DNA from: Gammaproteobacteria bacterium
GTDB taxonomy: Bacteria > Pseudomonadota > Gammaproteobacteria > Pseudomonadales > Azotimanducaceae
Length of the DNA: 56,014 bases
Direction of reading: 5' to 3'
Assembly (NCBI GenBank): GCA_002684495.1
Contig: NYVG01000029.1
Span: 224,588-280,601 of the forward strand
The first letter of the stretch is position 1, and the number at the start of each line of letters is the position of its first letter. The position numbers and the translations under genes were made by a program. A model generated the notes under the pieces. That model was given only the letters and a program-made list of their open reading frames with translations. It was not told the DNA's origin and made no database searches. Positions 15,824 to 24,171 of the stretch are shown here, in pieces.

Positions 15824-16072
15824 CGGATAGCGGCCCGCCCTTGCATAAACAGCAGTTTGTTAACCGTTGGTCGACAAAAATAGACCGTCTATACCAATAA
15901 GGCGTTGCCTACGTGATTATTGTGAGACAGTCCATGGCCGTTTTTCAGGACATCAGTGGTTGTCAGGAAAGAGTGGTTTGGATGGTTTGGCTTATCATCA
16001 CTGGCTTAGCGTAAAGAATTCTGTCCGCATAACCGTCAGGTATTGCTCGCTTCGACTGTTTAGGTTGCAGCA

Positions 16073-17845
16073 ATGAGAAATCATCGAAATTTTTCAATGG
16101 CGTATTGTGGCTTGGCCGTTGTGGTGATTGTTTATTTGGCGGCGTCCAGTCTGCTGGTTTTTTTCGACCCGCTGCTGCTGCGGCAAACATTCTGGCTGCT
16201 TATCGTTTCTATTGGATTAGTGTTGACGCTGGCAATTTTGCTGCGTCATCTAAGTTTGGTGGTTAGAGCGCATCGGGCCAGTGTCTTCGCTCAAACTATG
16301 CGGTTGCAGACGTTGCGCGGTAATGAGCTGAATAAGCAGGCTCTGGGAACGGGCCTAAGTGCCTGCCTAGTGATCGACGAGCATGGGGCAATAGTCGGCT
16401 GTAATGCGGCTTTTAGTGAGTTAACAGGCCATAGAGAGAGTGCCCTCGTTAGTCGCGATCTGGTGGATGTTCTGGTGCCGGAGCGCTGCAAAGAAACCTT
16501 TTGCGCGAACCTGGTAGATCAGCTGCGAGTTGTAGCGGGGGGTGTGCTCGGTGATCCGGCAGAAGGCGTGATGTTGCTGACTGACGGCACGGAGCTGCCG
16601 GTTGAGATAACTGTCGATAGGGTGGGCGAATCCGAGCCGTCCTATTATCGCACTGAAATAAGAGATCGATGCCAACGGCGCTCTATTGAACGGCAATTGC
16701 GTGTTGCAAAAGCCCGGGCCGAAGCCGCTAATCGCGCAAAAAGTCGCTTCCTCGCTGCGATGAGTCATGAAGTCCGTACGCCGCTAAATGCCTTGCTCGG
16801 TGCCATCAGCCTGCTGCGCAGTGATCTGAGTAAGGCTGAGAGCGCGAGTCTGCTGGATATCGCAAAACAGTCCGCTGATGTTTTGGCCGGTGTGGTTAAT
16901 GGCATTTTGGACTATTCCAGAATCGAAGCCGGTGCGATGACTTTGGATAACAAGCCATTTTCTGCAGCGCAACGGGTCAATGAAGCAGTAGATCTGTACA
17001 AGGTATTAGCGCGCAAAAAAGGCCTGGAGATTGTTGCCACGGTTGACCCACACTGCGCCGATTATGTTCTGGGCGATCCGTCTAAGTTTTCGCAAATTCT
17101 TAATAACTTAATTGCCAACGCAATTAAATTTACCGAATCTGGTTTAGTAACGGTGAGCCTTGTGCGCGTTGGTGTCACGCCGGGTGGAGCCGAGTATCAA
17201 TTGTCGGTCACTGATACCGGAATAGGGATTGCGGCGGAACATTTGGCCGCTGTCTTTGACGTATTTGCGCAAATAGACGAATCCAATCAGCGGCGCAATA
17301 ATGGTGCTGGACTTGGCTTAGCAATCAGTCGCCAGCTAGCGAAATTAATGGGTGGTGACATAACCGTATCCTCGGGTCTAGGACTGGGGAGTGTCTTCAG
17401 ACTGCAATTGGCATTCGAGGAAAGCGAGGCGCCAGCGGCAAAAAAAGCGCGCCCTGACCAGCCCCTGGCTGATGGGAAACAATTGCCAATATTGTTGGTT
17501 GAAGACAGCCCAGCGAACCAACACGTAGTGTGTGTGGCGTTACGCCGCGCCGGTTATGCGGTGACCGTCGCCGCAGACGGCATAGAAGCCCGTGAGCAGT
17601 TGCGCCACCATGGCCCTTTTGGTCTTGTGTTGTCCGATATTCGTATGCCGCGTATGGACGGCCTTGAACTGATCCGTTGGATACGTCAGGCAGGGATAAT
17701 GGTGCCCTTCATTGCGTTAACAGCAAAAGCTTTTAAAGAAGACGAAGCAGCCTGTTTGGCCGCTGGGATGGATGGCCTGTTGACTAAGCCCATCGACTTC
17801 GAATTACTTGAACACACCGTAGCCCAATGGATTATCGGGCTTTAA
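16073..17845 (+). CDS. Hybrid sensor histidine kinase with receiver domain
   Basis: A 590-residue inner-membrane signalling protein. Order: two membrane segments (about 12-31 and 40-62) with almost no periplasmic loop, a PAS domain (about 90-200), and a HisKA dimerisation domain with AAMSHEVRTPLNALLGA (phospho-His H232). Then come HATPase_c with N-box NNLIANAIKFTESG, DTGIGI and GAGLGLAIS, and a C-terminal receiver (about 473-590) with VEDSP, phospho-Asp in LSDIRMPRMDG and Lys in LLTKPID. The missing sensor loop suggests that the signal comes through the PAS domain or the membrane. No HPt domain is seen, so the phosphate must go to an outside HPt or only feed back. It stands alone, with no partner regulator adjacent. 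Confidence 0.92.
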   Translation: MRNHRNFSMAYCGLAVVVIVYLAASSLLVFFDPLLLRQTFWLLIVSIGLVLTLAILLRHLSLVVRAHRASVFAQTMRLQTLRGNELNKQALGTGLSACLVIDEHGAIVGCNAAFSELTGHRESALVSRDLVDVLVPERCKETFCANLVDQLRVVAGGVLGDPAEGVMLLTDGTELPVEITVDRVGESEPSYYRTEIRDRCQRRSIERQLRVAKARAEAANRAKSRFLAAMSHEVRTPLNALLGAISLLRSDLSKAESASLLDIAKQSADVLAGVVNGILDYSRIEAGAMTLDNKPFSAAQRVNEAVDLYKVLARKKGLEIVATVDPHCADYVLGDPSKFSQILNNLIANAIKFTESGLVTVSLVRVGVTPGGAEYQLSVTDTGIGIAAEHLAAVFDVFAQIDESNQRRNNGAGLGLAISRQLAKLMGGDITVSSGLGLGSVFRLQLAFEESEAPAAKKARPDQPLADGKQLPILLVEDSPANQHVVCVALRRAGYAVTVAADGIEAREQLRHHGPFGLVLSDIRMPRMDGLELIRWIRQAGIMVPFIALTAKAFKEDEAACLAAGMDGLLTKPIDFELLEHTVAQWIIGL

Positions 17846-17915
17846 GCCAGCACTCGGGCGGAGTCTAATTGCCTGTTACTGAACCAAGCCTCAGGCTTAC
17901 AACGATGAGCCGTGA

Positions 17916-18872
17916 TTACGCGGCCAGCTCGGCTTTTAATGTGTCTACGGTTTTTTGCATTTTGTCCCACTCAGAAAACAGGAATTCGGTGGGGTCGCCC
18001 GTTGGTATGTCGCTGTAAGGAATGCGCCAAAATTGTAAGATGACGCGTTGCTTAAGCCAGCCGCCGCCAAGGAGGTCGTGGACGCTGGCTGAACCCTCAA
18101 AGCCCACATGAGCCAGAAATACCAGATCTTTTTGTGGGTTTTTATCTAACATAGCAGATATGCCGCCTAAACGTGGCGGCAAAAGACCTGGCCAGCGCGT
18201 CAATTGTTCCTGTAGTTGTGGGCGGCGTGTTGCCAAATCGTCGTGCTTTTTCTGGGTGAAGCGGGTGCCCTCTGGGTAGATTAAAACAGATTCGTCATCC
18301 CCAGCGGTGGCTACAAGATCGCTGACGTCGCGTACTGCAGCAGCGCTATCGGTCCCTGATCGGTCAACAAAAACGTTAGGTAGTAAGTTACCGCCTATGT
18401 CTAAACAGGGAAGCAGTTGCAGTTCCTGTTTGAGCACGTAGCGCAGGCTTTCCATGCGTGCTTTGCCAAAATACAAAAGAGGTAAAACCGTATCCGCCAT
18501 GCTGGTGTGGCGCGACAGTAGAACGGCACAGGGCCCTTCGAGCGAGTCACTGCCGCGCACCTCGATTTCGAGCTGGAAAACCCATTTCCCCAGATCAAAA
18601 AGCGCTTGGCCCCACCAAAATTGAATGTCGCGCAAGCGCCGCATAAAACTTGGATGGTTACGATATATAGTCCATACCCAAGCGAAGCGTGCTAGTCCCG
18701 TCCATTCACAAATCACAAACCAATACACGAAAATCAAACTATGCGGAGCGGTCCTAAAGGTGGGAAAGAGGCTGGCGATCAGCGCTACCGATATGAACAG
18801 GGGTGCCAGCACCACCAGAAGCGGAGTAATCACGACCAGCGCACCAATAGTAAAGCAGCGACGTTTGATCAT
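17916..18872 (-). CDS. PlsC-like lysophospholipid acyltransferase
   Basis: A 318-residue membrane acyltransferase. Two N-terminal hydrophobic segments (about 8-38 and 44-70) precede the acyltransferase motifs: block I RHTSMADTVLP (H122-x4-D127) and block III YPEGTRFT (200-207), with FVDRSG as block II. The likely reaction is transfer of an acyl chain to a lysophospholipid or related glycerolipid on the cytoplasmic face. The start ATG overlaps the stop of the MATE gene by 4 nt (ATGA), so the two are translationally coupled. The coupling suggests an exported or membrane-inserted lipid product, which is inference. Confidence 0.87.
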   Translation of the reverse strand: MIKRRCFTIGALVVITPLLVVLAPLFISVALIASLFPTFRTAPHSLIFVYWFVICEWTGLARFAWVWTIYRNHPSFMRRLRDIQFWWGQALFDLGKWVFQLEIEVRGSDSLEGPCAVLLSRHTSMADTVLPLLYFGKARMESLRYVLKQELQLLPCLDIGGNLLPNVFVDRSGTDSAAAVRDVSDLVATAGDDESVLIYPEGTRFTQKKHDDLATRRPQLQEQLTRWPGLLPPRLGGISAMLDKNPQKDLVFLAHVGFEGSASVHDLLGGGWLKQRVILQFWRIPYSDIPTGDPTEFLFSEWDKMQKTVDTLKAELAA

Positions 18873-20224
18873 GTATAAGCTCCGGACATAGTTGAGAGTT
18901 GTGAGCGAAACCAGTAATAGGCGGTGATACCGAGTAGGGAATTACTGGCCAGCGTGGCAATAAAAATGCCCTGATAGCCAAAATAGTGGTCGAGTATGGA
19001 TGCCAGTGGAATATAAACGATGACCATTCTGGCGAAAGCTAAGGCAGTGCTCGGCAAAGGTTTGCCAATGGCGTTGAAAGATGCCGTGGCCATCATCAGC
19101 ATGCCCCAACAACCGTAGCTCCAAGGCACCAGAGCCAGGTACAGAGCAGCAATGCTGATGACCTCAGGCGAACTGTCAATCAAGCTTGAGATGGCCTCAC
19201 CGAAAATGAACAGCGGTAACGCCACAGCGAACCCCCAAATTAACGAGAACTGGTAGCTTGCTCTCACCCCTTGGCGTACCCGGTCGATGCGTTTGGCGCC
19301 TAAGTTTTGGCCGACGAAAGGGCCGATGGATCCAGAGAGGGCAAACATAAGCATCGCTGCGACAGCTTCGATACGAACGGCGACGCCAAATCCGGCCACA
19401 GCGGTTTCGCCATAGTTTGCCATCAATCGAGTGACATAAGCGGCGGTGACCGGACCGATCAGATTGGTCGCTATGGCAGGAATACCAACATGCAGAATAC
19501 GCTTGGTCGAGGCGAAAAAGGTTCGGAAGTGATCGCTATTGAGCACCATCTTGCCCTTGAAAACAAAAACCAGAGTGACAATCAGGGTCGCGAAACGGGT
19601 CACAGTCATTGCTATAGCAGCGCCGCTCAGTTCCATGGCGGGGAAGCCGAACCAACCGAAGATTAGAATAGGATCGAGCAGTAAGTGAACGAGCGATCCA
19701 ACGGTCATGATAAGCCCTGGAGCGGTCGCACTGCCGTTGGCGCGCATAATGCTGCCGAGAATCATGCTAGTAGTAAAAAAAATGCTGCCGGGTAGATAGA
19801 TATCTAGGTAGCTATGAATCAGCGGTAGCATCTCAGTACTGGCGCCCAGCGCAAGAAATAGTGGGTCTAAGGTCGACCAGCATAGTGCGGCCAGAATAGA
19901 CATGGCCACAGTCACTAATATCAAACTGTGTGTGCCTAAGCGTTGCACGTCATCGCTATCGCTGCGGCTATAAGATTGTTGGCCCACACTGCGAGCGATC
20001 ACTGACGATGTGCCGATGCTTATTCCCAGGGCGATACTGGTCAGCACCATGGTCACCGGAAAGGTAAAAGTGATGGCCGCGACGTGGGCAGTGCTCAATT
20101 GTCCTATAAAGCCAATTTCTAGAACCTGCACCAAGATGCTTGACGATACCCCCATCATCATAGGCGCAGTCAGGCGGGCCAACGACAGCGGAACGTAGCC
20201 TTGAGTAAGGTCGGTTTGGGGCAT
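18869..20224 (-). CDS. MATE-family efflux transporter
   Basis: A 451-residue inner-membrane antiporter with about 12 hydrophobic segments and the MATE N-terminal pattern (LARLTAPMMMGVSSSILVQVLEIGFIGQLS). It is duplicated in the second half by the usual internal repeat. It would export organic cations or lipids in exchange for Na+ or H+. The substrate is not predictable. It is first in a two-gene operon with the PlsC-like gene (ATGA overlap) and divergent from the cyclase operon. Its 5' leader contains the inverted repeat at 20263-20284. Confidence 0.9.
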   Translation of the reverse strand: MPQTDLTQGYVPLSLARLTAPMMMGVSSSILVQVLEIGFIGQLSTAHVAAITFTFPVTMVLTSIALGISIGTSSVIARSVGQQSYSRSDSDDVQRLGTHSLILVTVAMSILAALCWSTLDPLFLALGASTEMLPLIHSYLDIYLPGSIFFTTSMILGSIMRANGSATAPGLIMTVGSLVHLLLDPILIFGWFGFPAMELSGAAIAMTVTRFATLIVTLVFVFKGKMVLNSDHFRTFFASTKRILHVGIPAIATNLIGPVTAAYVTRLMANYGETAVAGFGVAVRIEAVAAMLMFALSGSIGPFVGQNLGAKRIDRVRQGVRASYQFSLIWGFAVALPLFIFGEAISSLIDSSPEVISIAALYLALVPWSYGCWGMLMMATASFNAIGKPLPSTALAFARMVIVYIPLASILDHYFGYQGIFIATLASNSLLGITAYYWFRSQLSTMSGAYT

Positions 20225-20262
20225 AGGGCAAGTATCTCACGACTGCGCATCATGAGGAGGTG

Positions 20263-20287
20263 AAAATCCCTGTGAACGGGATTTTTT
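20263..20287 (+). terminator. Intrinsic-terminator-like hairpin in the leader of the cyclase operon
   Basis: AAAATCCC (20263-20270) and GGGATTTT (20278-20285) form a perfect 8-bp stem with a 7-nt loop, followed by T residues to 20287. On the plus strand this is a good intrinsic terminator, but no plus-strand gene ends here. It lies 137 nt before the cyclase ATG, so it would act on a leader transcript (attenuation) or block read-through. A strong SD-like GAGGAGGTG (20254-20262) precedes it. A second hairpin, GTGGT/ACCAC, lies at 20318-20332. On the minus strand the same element sits in the MATE leader. Confidence 0.5.
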
Positions 20288-20423
20288 CTTTGCATCTTCG
20301 AAAAATATTTGCGAGCGGTGGTTTTTCACCACGTTGGCGAAGAATTCACTACCGGCTAGCGCTTTGTTGCGGCGTGCGTATCGACAATCGCGTTATTTTC
20401 GCAGCCATTCGGTGGTGGCGATT

Positions 20424-21884
20424 ATGGGCGAGGCAAAATCTGAGCATAGTGCTCTTGAACCAACTGCGTTGCTGCGTGAGGGGTGGCTCTCCTTCGCAGA
20501 GGTCGTTCTCGTGTTTTTTTGGCCAGGGCGCCTGTTTGACGGTTATCCATGGCGCGGGATTTGGGAGGCAAAAGAGCGACTCTTGGTGACTGTTATGTCC
20601 CAAGCTTGGCTCGTCCTTGCTGCCATGGCTTACATTGCTCATTACTTCTTATTTGATCGAGTTCAGCAGCTCCAGCCATCTTACTTTTGGCTGTATTTTC
20701 GGCTGGGTATGGCCTGTTTGTTATTAGGCACTGCGCTATTTTATGCCTCGCCGCTGATCCATCGGATGGGCCGTTTTTATCGTATTCCCAGCGCACTTGC
20801 TATGTGGCTGATGGCATATACCCAAGCCTTGGTAACACACTGGTACTCCGTCGATGCATGGGCATTTTGTTTTGTGTTCATGCTGGTCAGTTTGCTGATT
20901 CTGCGTATGAATGTGTTGTCGAGCGTAGGCTATATCGCGCTGATCGTTACCAGTATCTGGATGCCCTTGCAGCAGGTGGGATTGCCGAAAAGCTACCTTA
21001 TCAGCGGGGTAGTGGTGAGCCTGGCGATAATGATTGCCTTCAAGACCGCCCATCTTTATGGCATTCATCGTTTTTTGCAGGAACAAGAAAGATTGCGGCA
21101 GCAACGGGAGGTGATCGAACTGCGCATGTTGATTTCCGATCAGATTCGCATGCTGATTCCCAAAGTCATCGCCAAACGTATAGAGCGCCTAGTCGCCGAA
21201 GTTGGGTTAGGTGTGCGCAGTGCTCTGCGACAAGCATTGCGACCACAGCAGAAACAGGTGGTATGCCTACACACCGACATTCGCGGGTATACCCGTGCAG
21301 TTGAGAGTTCTGATGAGTATCTGCGGCAGGCAGTTATTCCGGAAATTACCGCTATGCATCAAGTCATTGACGATCTGGACGGTGTGCCGCGCAAGATTGG
21401 CGATCTAATGTTCGCTTATTTTGATGAGGCGGATCAGCAGAAAAATGCCCTAACAGGATTTCTGGCGGCAATAAATCTGTCATTAATTTCTCAAACTGTG
21501 AACCAGTCTACAGTTTTGCCGACTATTAGGCGCTACTTTCTGCTGGTATCTGGGCCAGCTTGGGTTGGCAACATGGGTGGACTTGATTCATCCGTAGAGA
21601 TCACCGCTTTGGGGTCCCCAGTAAATCTTGCGGCTCGATTGGATGAACTTACCAAGCAGCCTAAGTTCCAGGATGTTGTGCAAATAGGAGATATTGTTAT
21701 GCCAGAAGAAATGCATGCTTTGTTGCTCGCGCAAATACCGAATCTAGCGGCAACTGCAGTTAACCTCTCGGATTTAAGCCTTGAGATTCGTGATTTTCCC
21801 CAAGTACGGCACCTAAGAGTCATTCGGCCGAGTCAAGACATGGCAGATCAAATGCTGGCTCATCACACTGGGCGTCTGTTATGA
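20424..21884 (+). CDS. Membrane class III nucleotide cyclase
   Basis: A 486-residue protein with about six membrane segments (roughly 60-80, 90-110, 122-140, 145-162, 166-185, 190-208), a short coiled linker (215-235) and a C-terminal class III cyclase domain. Metal-binding aspartates are D285 (HTDIRGYT) and D327 (RKIGDLMFAYF); the transition-state pair is N401/R405 (SPVNLAAR). The purine-contact lysine position is Arg (R323) with Lys one residue later, and the partner position is Thr394, so ATP or GTP preference is uncertain. The ATG at 20424 is preferred over an upstream TTG at 20334. The stop overlaps the next start by 4 nt (ATGA). It most likely makes cAMP or cGMP for a nearby effector. 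Confidence 0.85.
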   Translation: MGEAKSEHSALEPTALLREGWLSFAEVVLVFFWPGRLFDGYPWRGIWEAKERLLVTVMSQAWLVLAAMAYIAHYFLFDRVQQLQPSYFWLYFRLGMACLLLGTALFYASPLIHRMGRFYRIPSALAMWLMAYTQALVTHWYSVDAWAFCFVFMLVSLLILRMNVLSSVGYIALIVTSIWMPLQQVGLPKSYLISGVVVSLAIMIAFKTAHLYGIHRFLQEQERLRQQREVIELRMLISDQIRMLIPKVIAKRIERLVAEVGLGVRSALRQALRPQQKQVVCLHTDIRGYTRAVESSDEYLRQAVIPEITAMHQVIDDLDGVPRKIGDLMFAYFDEADQQKNALTGFLAAINLSLISQTVNQSTVLPTIRRYFLLVSGPAWVGNMGGLDSSVEITALGSPVNLAARLDELTKQPKFQDVVQIGDIVMPEEMHALLLAQIPNLAATAVNLSDLSLEIRDFPQVRHLRVIRPSQDMADQMLAHHTGRLL

Positions 21885-23344
21885 GTGCGCTAGCCCATGG
21901 TTGGTTAGAGCCCGCCGACGTATATGTTAATGATCCGATACTTGCCAAGATTCGTTTGTGTGAGCCCGGTCAAATACTGATAGACGCCAAAGTTCAGCGC
22001 ATTAGTCCGTTGGGCTTGGATGTGGTTGTTGATGCGGAGCGACTGACATTAGGGGTCGTCAATTGTGAAGTAGATGTGCAATTGGTTGTCGCGGGTCAAA
22101 AGTTGGCATTACGCACCACCGTAGCTGGGCGATCAGCCACCCTTGCGGGTCAAGTGCTGTTGGTATTGCGGTTTTCCTCTGTTTTGCAGGCGCATTCCAA
22201 GGGTGATAACTCTACCAGCGGTAATCTCAGTACTAACGTTACTGCGCCGCGTCTGTGGGACTGCTCTGCTGAATTTTTCCCTACCGCGTTAGCGCTGAAC
22301 CCAGCTCGCTACAATGATTACATCTATTTCAAAGTGCTCGCTGTATCGGCTCAGGGTTTGCGCTTGGTATGCAGCCAGCGCAATAAAATGTTGTTGCCGG
22401 GTTTGCAGTTAAAGTTGCAAATGAGCCTCCCAATGATCGGCGAGGCCTGCATTGATGTCCGGGTAAAACAGGTGTCCGTGCATGCAGACGAGCGTAAGCG
22501 TGCGTTTGATGTTGTAGTCAAAGTGCTGATGCTGGAAAGCTACGCCCGCGAGATGATCGCACAGTATTTAATCCAGTTTGGTCGTGTAGACAGTCTTGAT
22601 GCGTTGCGCGCTGATGGTTTAAATCCGCCTTCAGTTGCGCGGGGCGTAGACTTTTACTTTTTGCGCAGTAAACAAGACCACGCTGATGTATTGAACCTGC
22701 GCCTTACGGCCCATCGCCAGTTCGGAAACTTTCGGAAGTCCGACGTGCGCGCCGATGATTTAGACGACGAAGCAGATGACTCGGCGCGCATATTAATTGG
22801 TAAGCACAAAGGCCGTACTGTGGCTTCCGCACGCTTTCGTTTTATCCAGAAAGATCAGCCGCTAACTATGCAGGCGCATATCCATTGCGAGGGTGGGCTG
22901 CCGCCGCGCGAGCAAATTGTCGAGGTCAGTAGAGCGTGCACTGACCCAGAATATCGACGCGGTAATCTGTTCGCTAATGTTGTGCATCAATTGTTTGTTT
23001 CCGCGATACCCGCGGGCCGCCACTTTGTGTTGCTGGTTTCGTTGCCCAATCTGCTGGATTTTTATAGGTCTATTGGCTGCAGAGAGCTTGGCTTGACTCA
23101 GTACGATGAGTTTTGGAATGGCGAGCAGCACCTGTTGTTAATGAATGCTGTGCACGTTTGCCTCGGCCGCGATGTTGGACCCGTTGTTTGGAATTTGATG
23201 TTTCGTGAGCCCTATGAATATCTGTTGGAACGTGGCGCAATTTATCCAAGCACGCTAGACCGCCTCCGATTGCTGGCTTATCGCGGCATTGGTGTGGTTA
23301 CTGATTTTTGGTTCTGGTTATTTCGACCGAAAATTTTGGTCTGA
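21881..23344 (+). CDS. Tandem PilZ-like plus GNAT acyltransferase fusion protein
   Basis: A 487-residue soluble protein, translationally coupled to the cyclase. Residues about 25-105 and 125-225 look like two PilZ-like beta-barrels: the Gly-rich turns ISPLGLDVVV and VSAQGLRLVC are followed by LLPGLQLKLQMSLP. The canonical RxxxR c-di-GMP motif is not evident, so the ligand is open. Residues about 255-430 look like a GNAT fold of the N-acyl amino acid synthase/autoinducer-synthase-like type: LRLTAHRQFGNF, ARILIGKHKGRTVASARF, EVSRACTDPEYRRGNLFANV and LVSLPNLLDFYRSIGC. The tail has a hydrophobic segment. Inference: a nucleotide- or lipid-controlled N-acyltransferase. The domain calls rest on pattern only. 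Confidence 0.6.
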   Translation: MSALAHGWLEPADVYVNDPILAKIRLCEPGQILIDAKVQRISPLGLDVVVDAERLTLGVVNCEVDVQLVVAGQKLALRTTVAGRSATLAGQVLLVLRFSSVLQAHSKGDNSTSGNLSTNVTAPRLWDCSAEFFPTALALNPARYNDYIYFKVLAVSAQGLRLVCSQRNKMLLPGLQLKLQMSLPMIGEACIDVRVKQVSVHADERKRAFDVVVKVLMLESYAREMIAQYLIQFGRVDSLDALRADGLNPPSVARGVDFYFLRSKQDHADVLNLRLTAHRQFGNFRKSDVRADDLDDEADDSARILIGKHKGRTVASARFRFIQKDQPLTMQAHIHCEGGLPPREQIVEVSRACTDPEYRRGNLFANVVHQLFVSAIPAGRHFVLLVSLPNLLDFYRSIGCRELGLTQYDEFWNGEQHLLLMNAVHVCLGRDVGPVVWNLMFREPYEYLLERGAIYPSTLDRLRLLAYRGIGVVTDFWFWLFRPKILV

Positions 23345-23403
23345 ACAGTGATCTCAAACAGGCTGAAATATGGCGTGTTTAGGAGCTAGCCCGTGGAGGT
23401 GGC

Positions 23404-24114
23404 ATGAGCGAGATTGATTGGGAGCGATACGCTATAGATTACGATGTAATGTGTGAAGCGAATCCGGCGTATCAGCAAAATGTGCAACACTTGCTGGACC
23501 GATTGGATCAATGGCAATTGCCGGCAAGTCCCAAGGTGCTGGATATCGGTGCCGGTACCGGTTCTTTTATCGTTGCTATGAGCGAAAAATTGTCGGATGC
23601 ACAATTCACCCATTTAGATTTTAACGCGGCAATGAATGCTCAGGCGCTGAATAAGTACACGGCCCTAGGTATAGATATTGACATCGTGCAAGGTGCTCTA
23701 GCCGATCTGGACATGCCAAATTATTCTCAGGACCTTATCATTTGCGTCAATGCGTTGTATGCGATGTCGCAACCTCAGGCGGTATTGCGCAGAATCAGGC
23801 GCTTGCTGAAACCCAACGGCCGGTTTTTTGTTATCGACTTTGGTCGTGAAATGAGGGTCGTCAAGTGGAGTTATCACCTATACGTTGCCTTGTTACAGCA
23901 ACAGGGCGCCCGAGGTGCTGCAAAGTGGTTTTGGCGCAACAGAGAAGTGCTCAGACAAAACCGGATTGGTATGCGAGCACAACAACAAGGTAACTATTGG
24001 CTGCACAGTCCTCGGCAGTTCGCCTATGCGTTAGAGAGTAATGGTTGGTATATCGAAGAGATCACTACCTGTTACCTGGGCGACTGCGATCTGGCGGTGT
24101 GTCGGCCGTTTTGA
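23404..24114 (+). CDS. Class I SAM-dependent methyltransferase
   Basis: A 236-residue Rossmann methyltransferase with motif I VLDIGAGTGSF at 45-55, an acidic residue ending strand 2 (THLDFNAAM), and a motif IV-like LIICVNALYAMS. PNGRFFVIDFG is the post-IV strand. The C-terminal half (WSYHLYVALLQQQGARG, WYIEEITTCYLG) is of the small-molecule or lipid methylating type. Ribosome binding: GGAGGTGGC just before the ATG. It is 59 nt downstream of the PilZ-GNAT fusion on the same strand and is probably the third gene of that operon. Its substrate could be the product of the GNAT enzyme; this is not shown. Confidence 0.85.
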   Translation: MSEIDWERYAIDYDVMCEANPAYQQNVQHLLDRLDQWQLPASPKVLDIGAGTGSFIVAMSEKLSDAQFTHLDFNAAMNAQALNKYTALGIDIDIVQGALADLDMPNYSQDLIICVNALYAMSQPQAVLRRIRRLLKPNGRFFVIDFGREMRVVKWSYHLYVALLQQQGARGAAKWFWRNREVLRQNRIGMRAQQQGNYWLHSPRQFAYALESNGWYIEEITTCYLGDCDLAVCRPF

Positions 24115-24171
24115 TCCGATAGCGTGTTAAGTCTTGTATCATGTGGATCCTAGCCGCTGGAGAGTTTGCCT

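Noticed and set aside
15867-16076. 69-codon open frame between the MBL hydrolase and the histidine kinase
   Set aside because: Composition is not protein-like, there is no SD, and it ends over the kinase start; it is treated as leader sequence.
20260-20589. Open frame with a strong SD (GAGGAGGTG) upstream of the cyclase gene
   Set aside because: The translated product is Arg/Trp/Cys-rich without family features, runs over the terminator-like hairpin and overlaps the cyclase gene out of frame.
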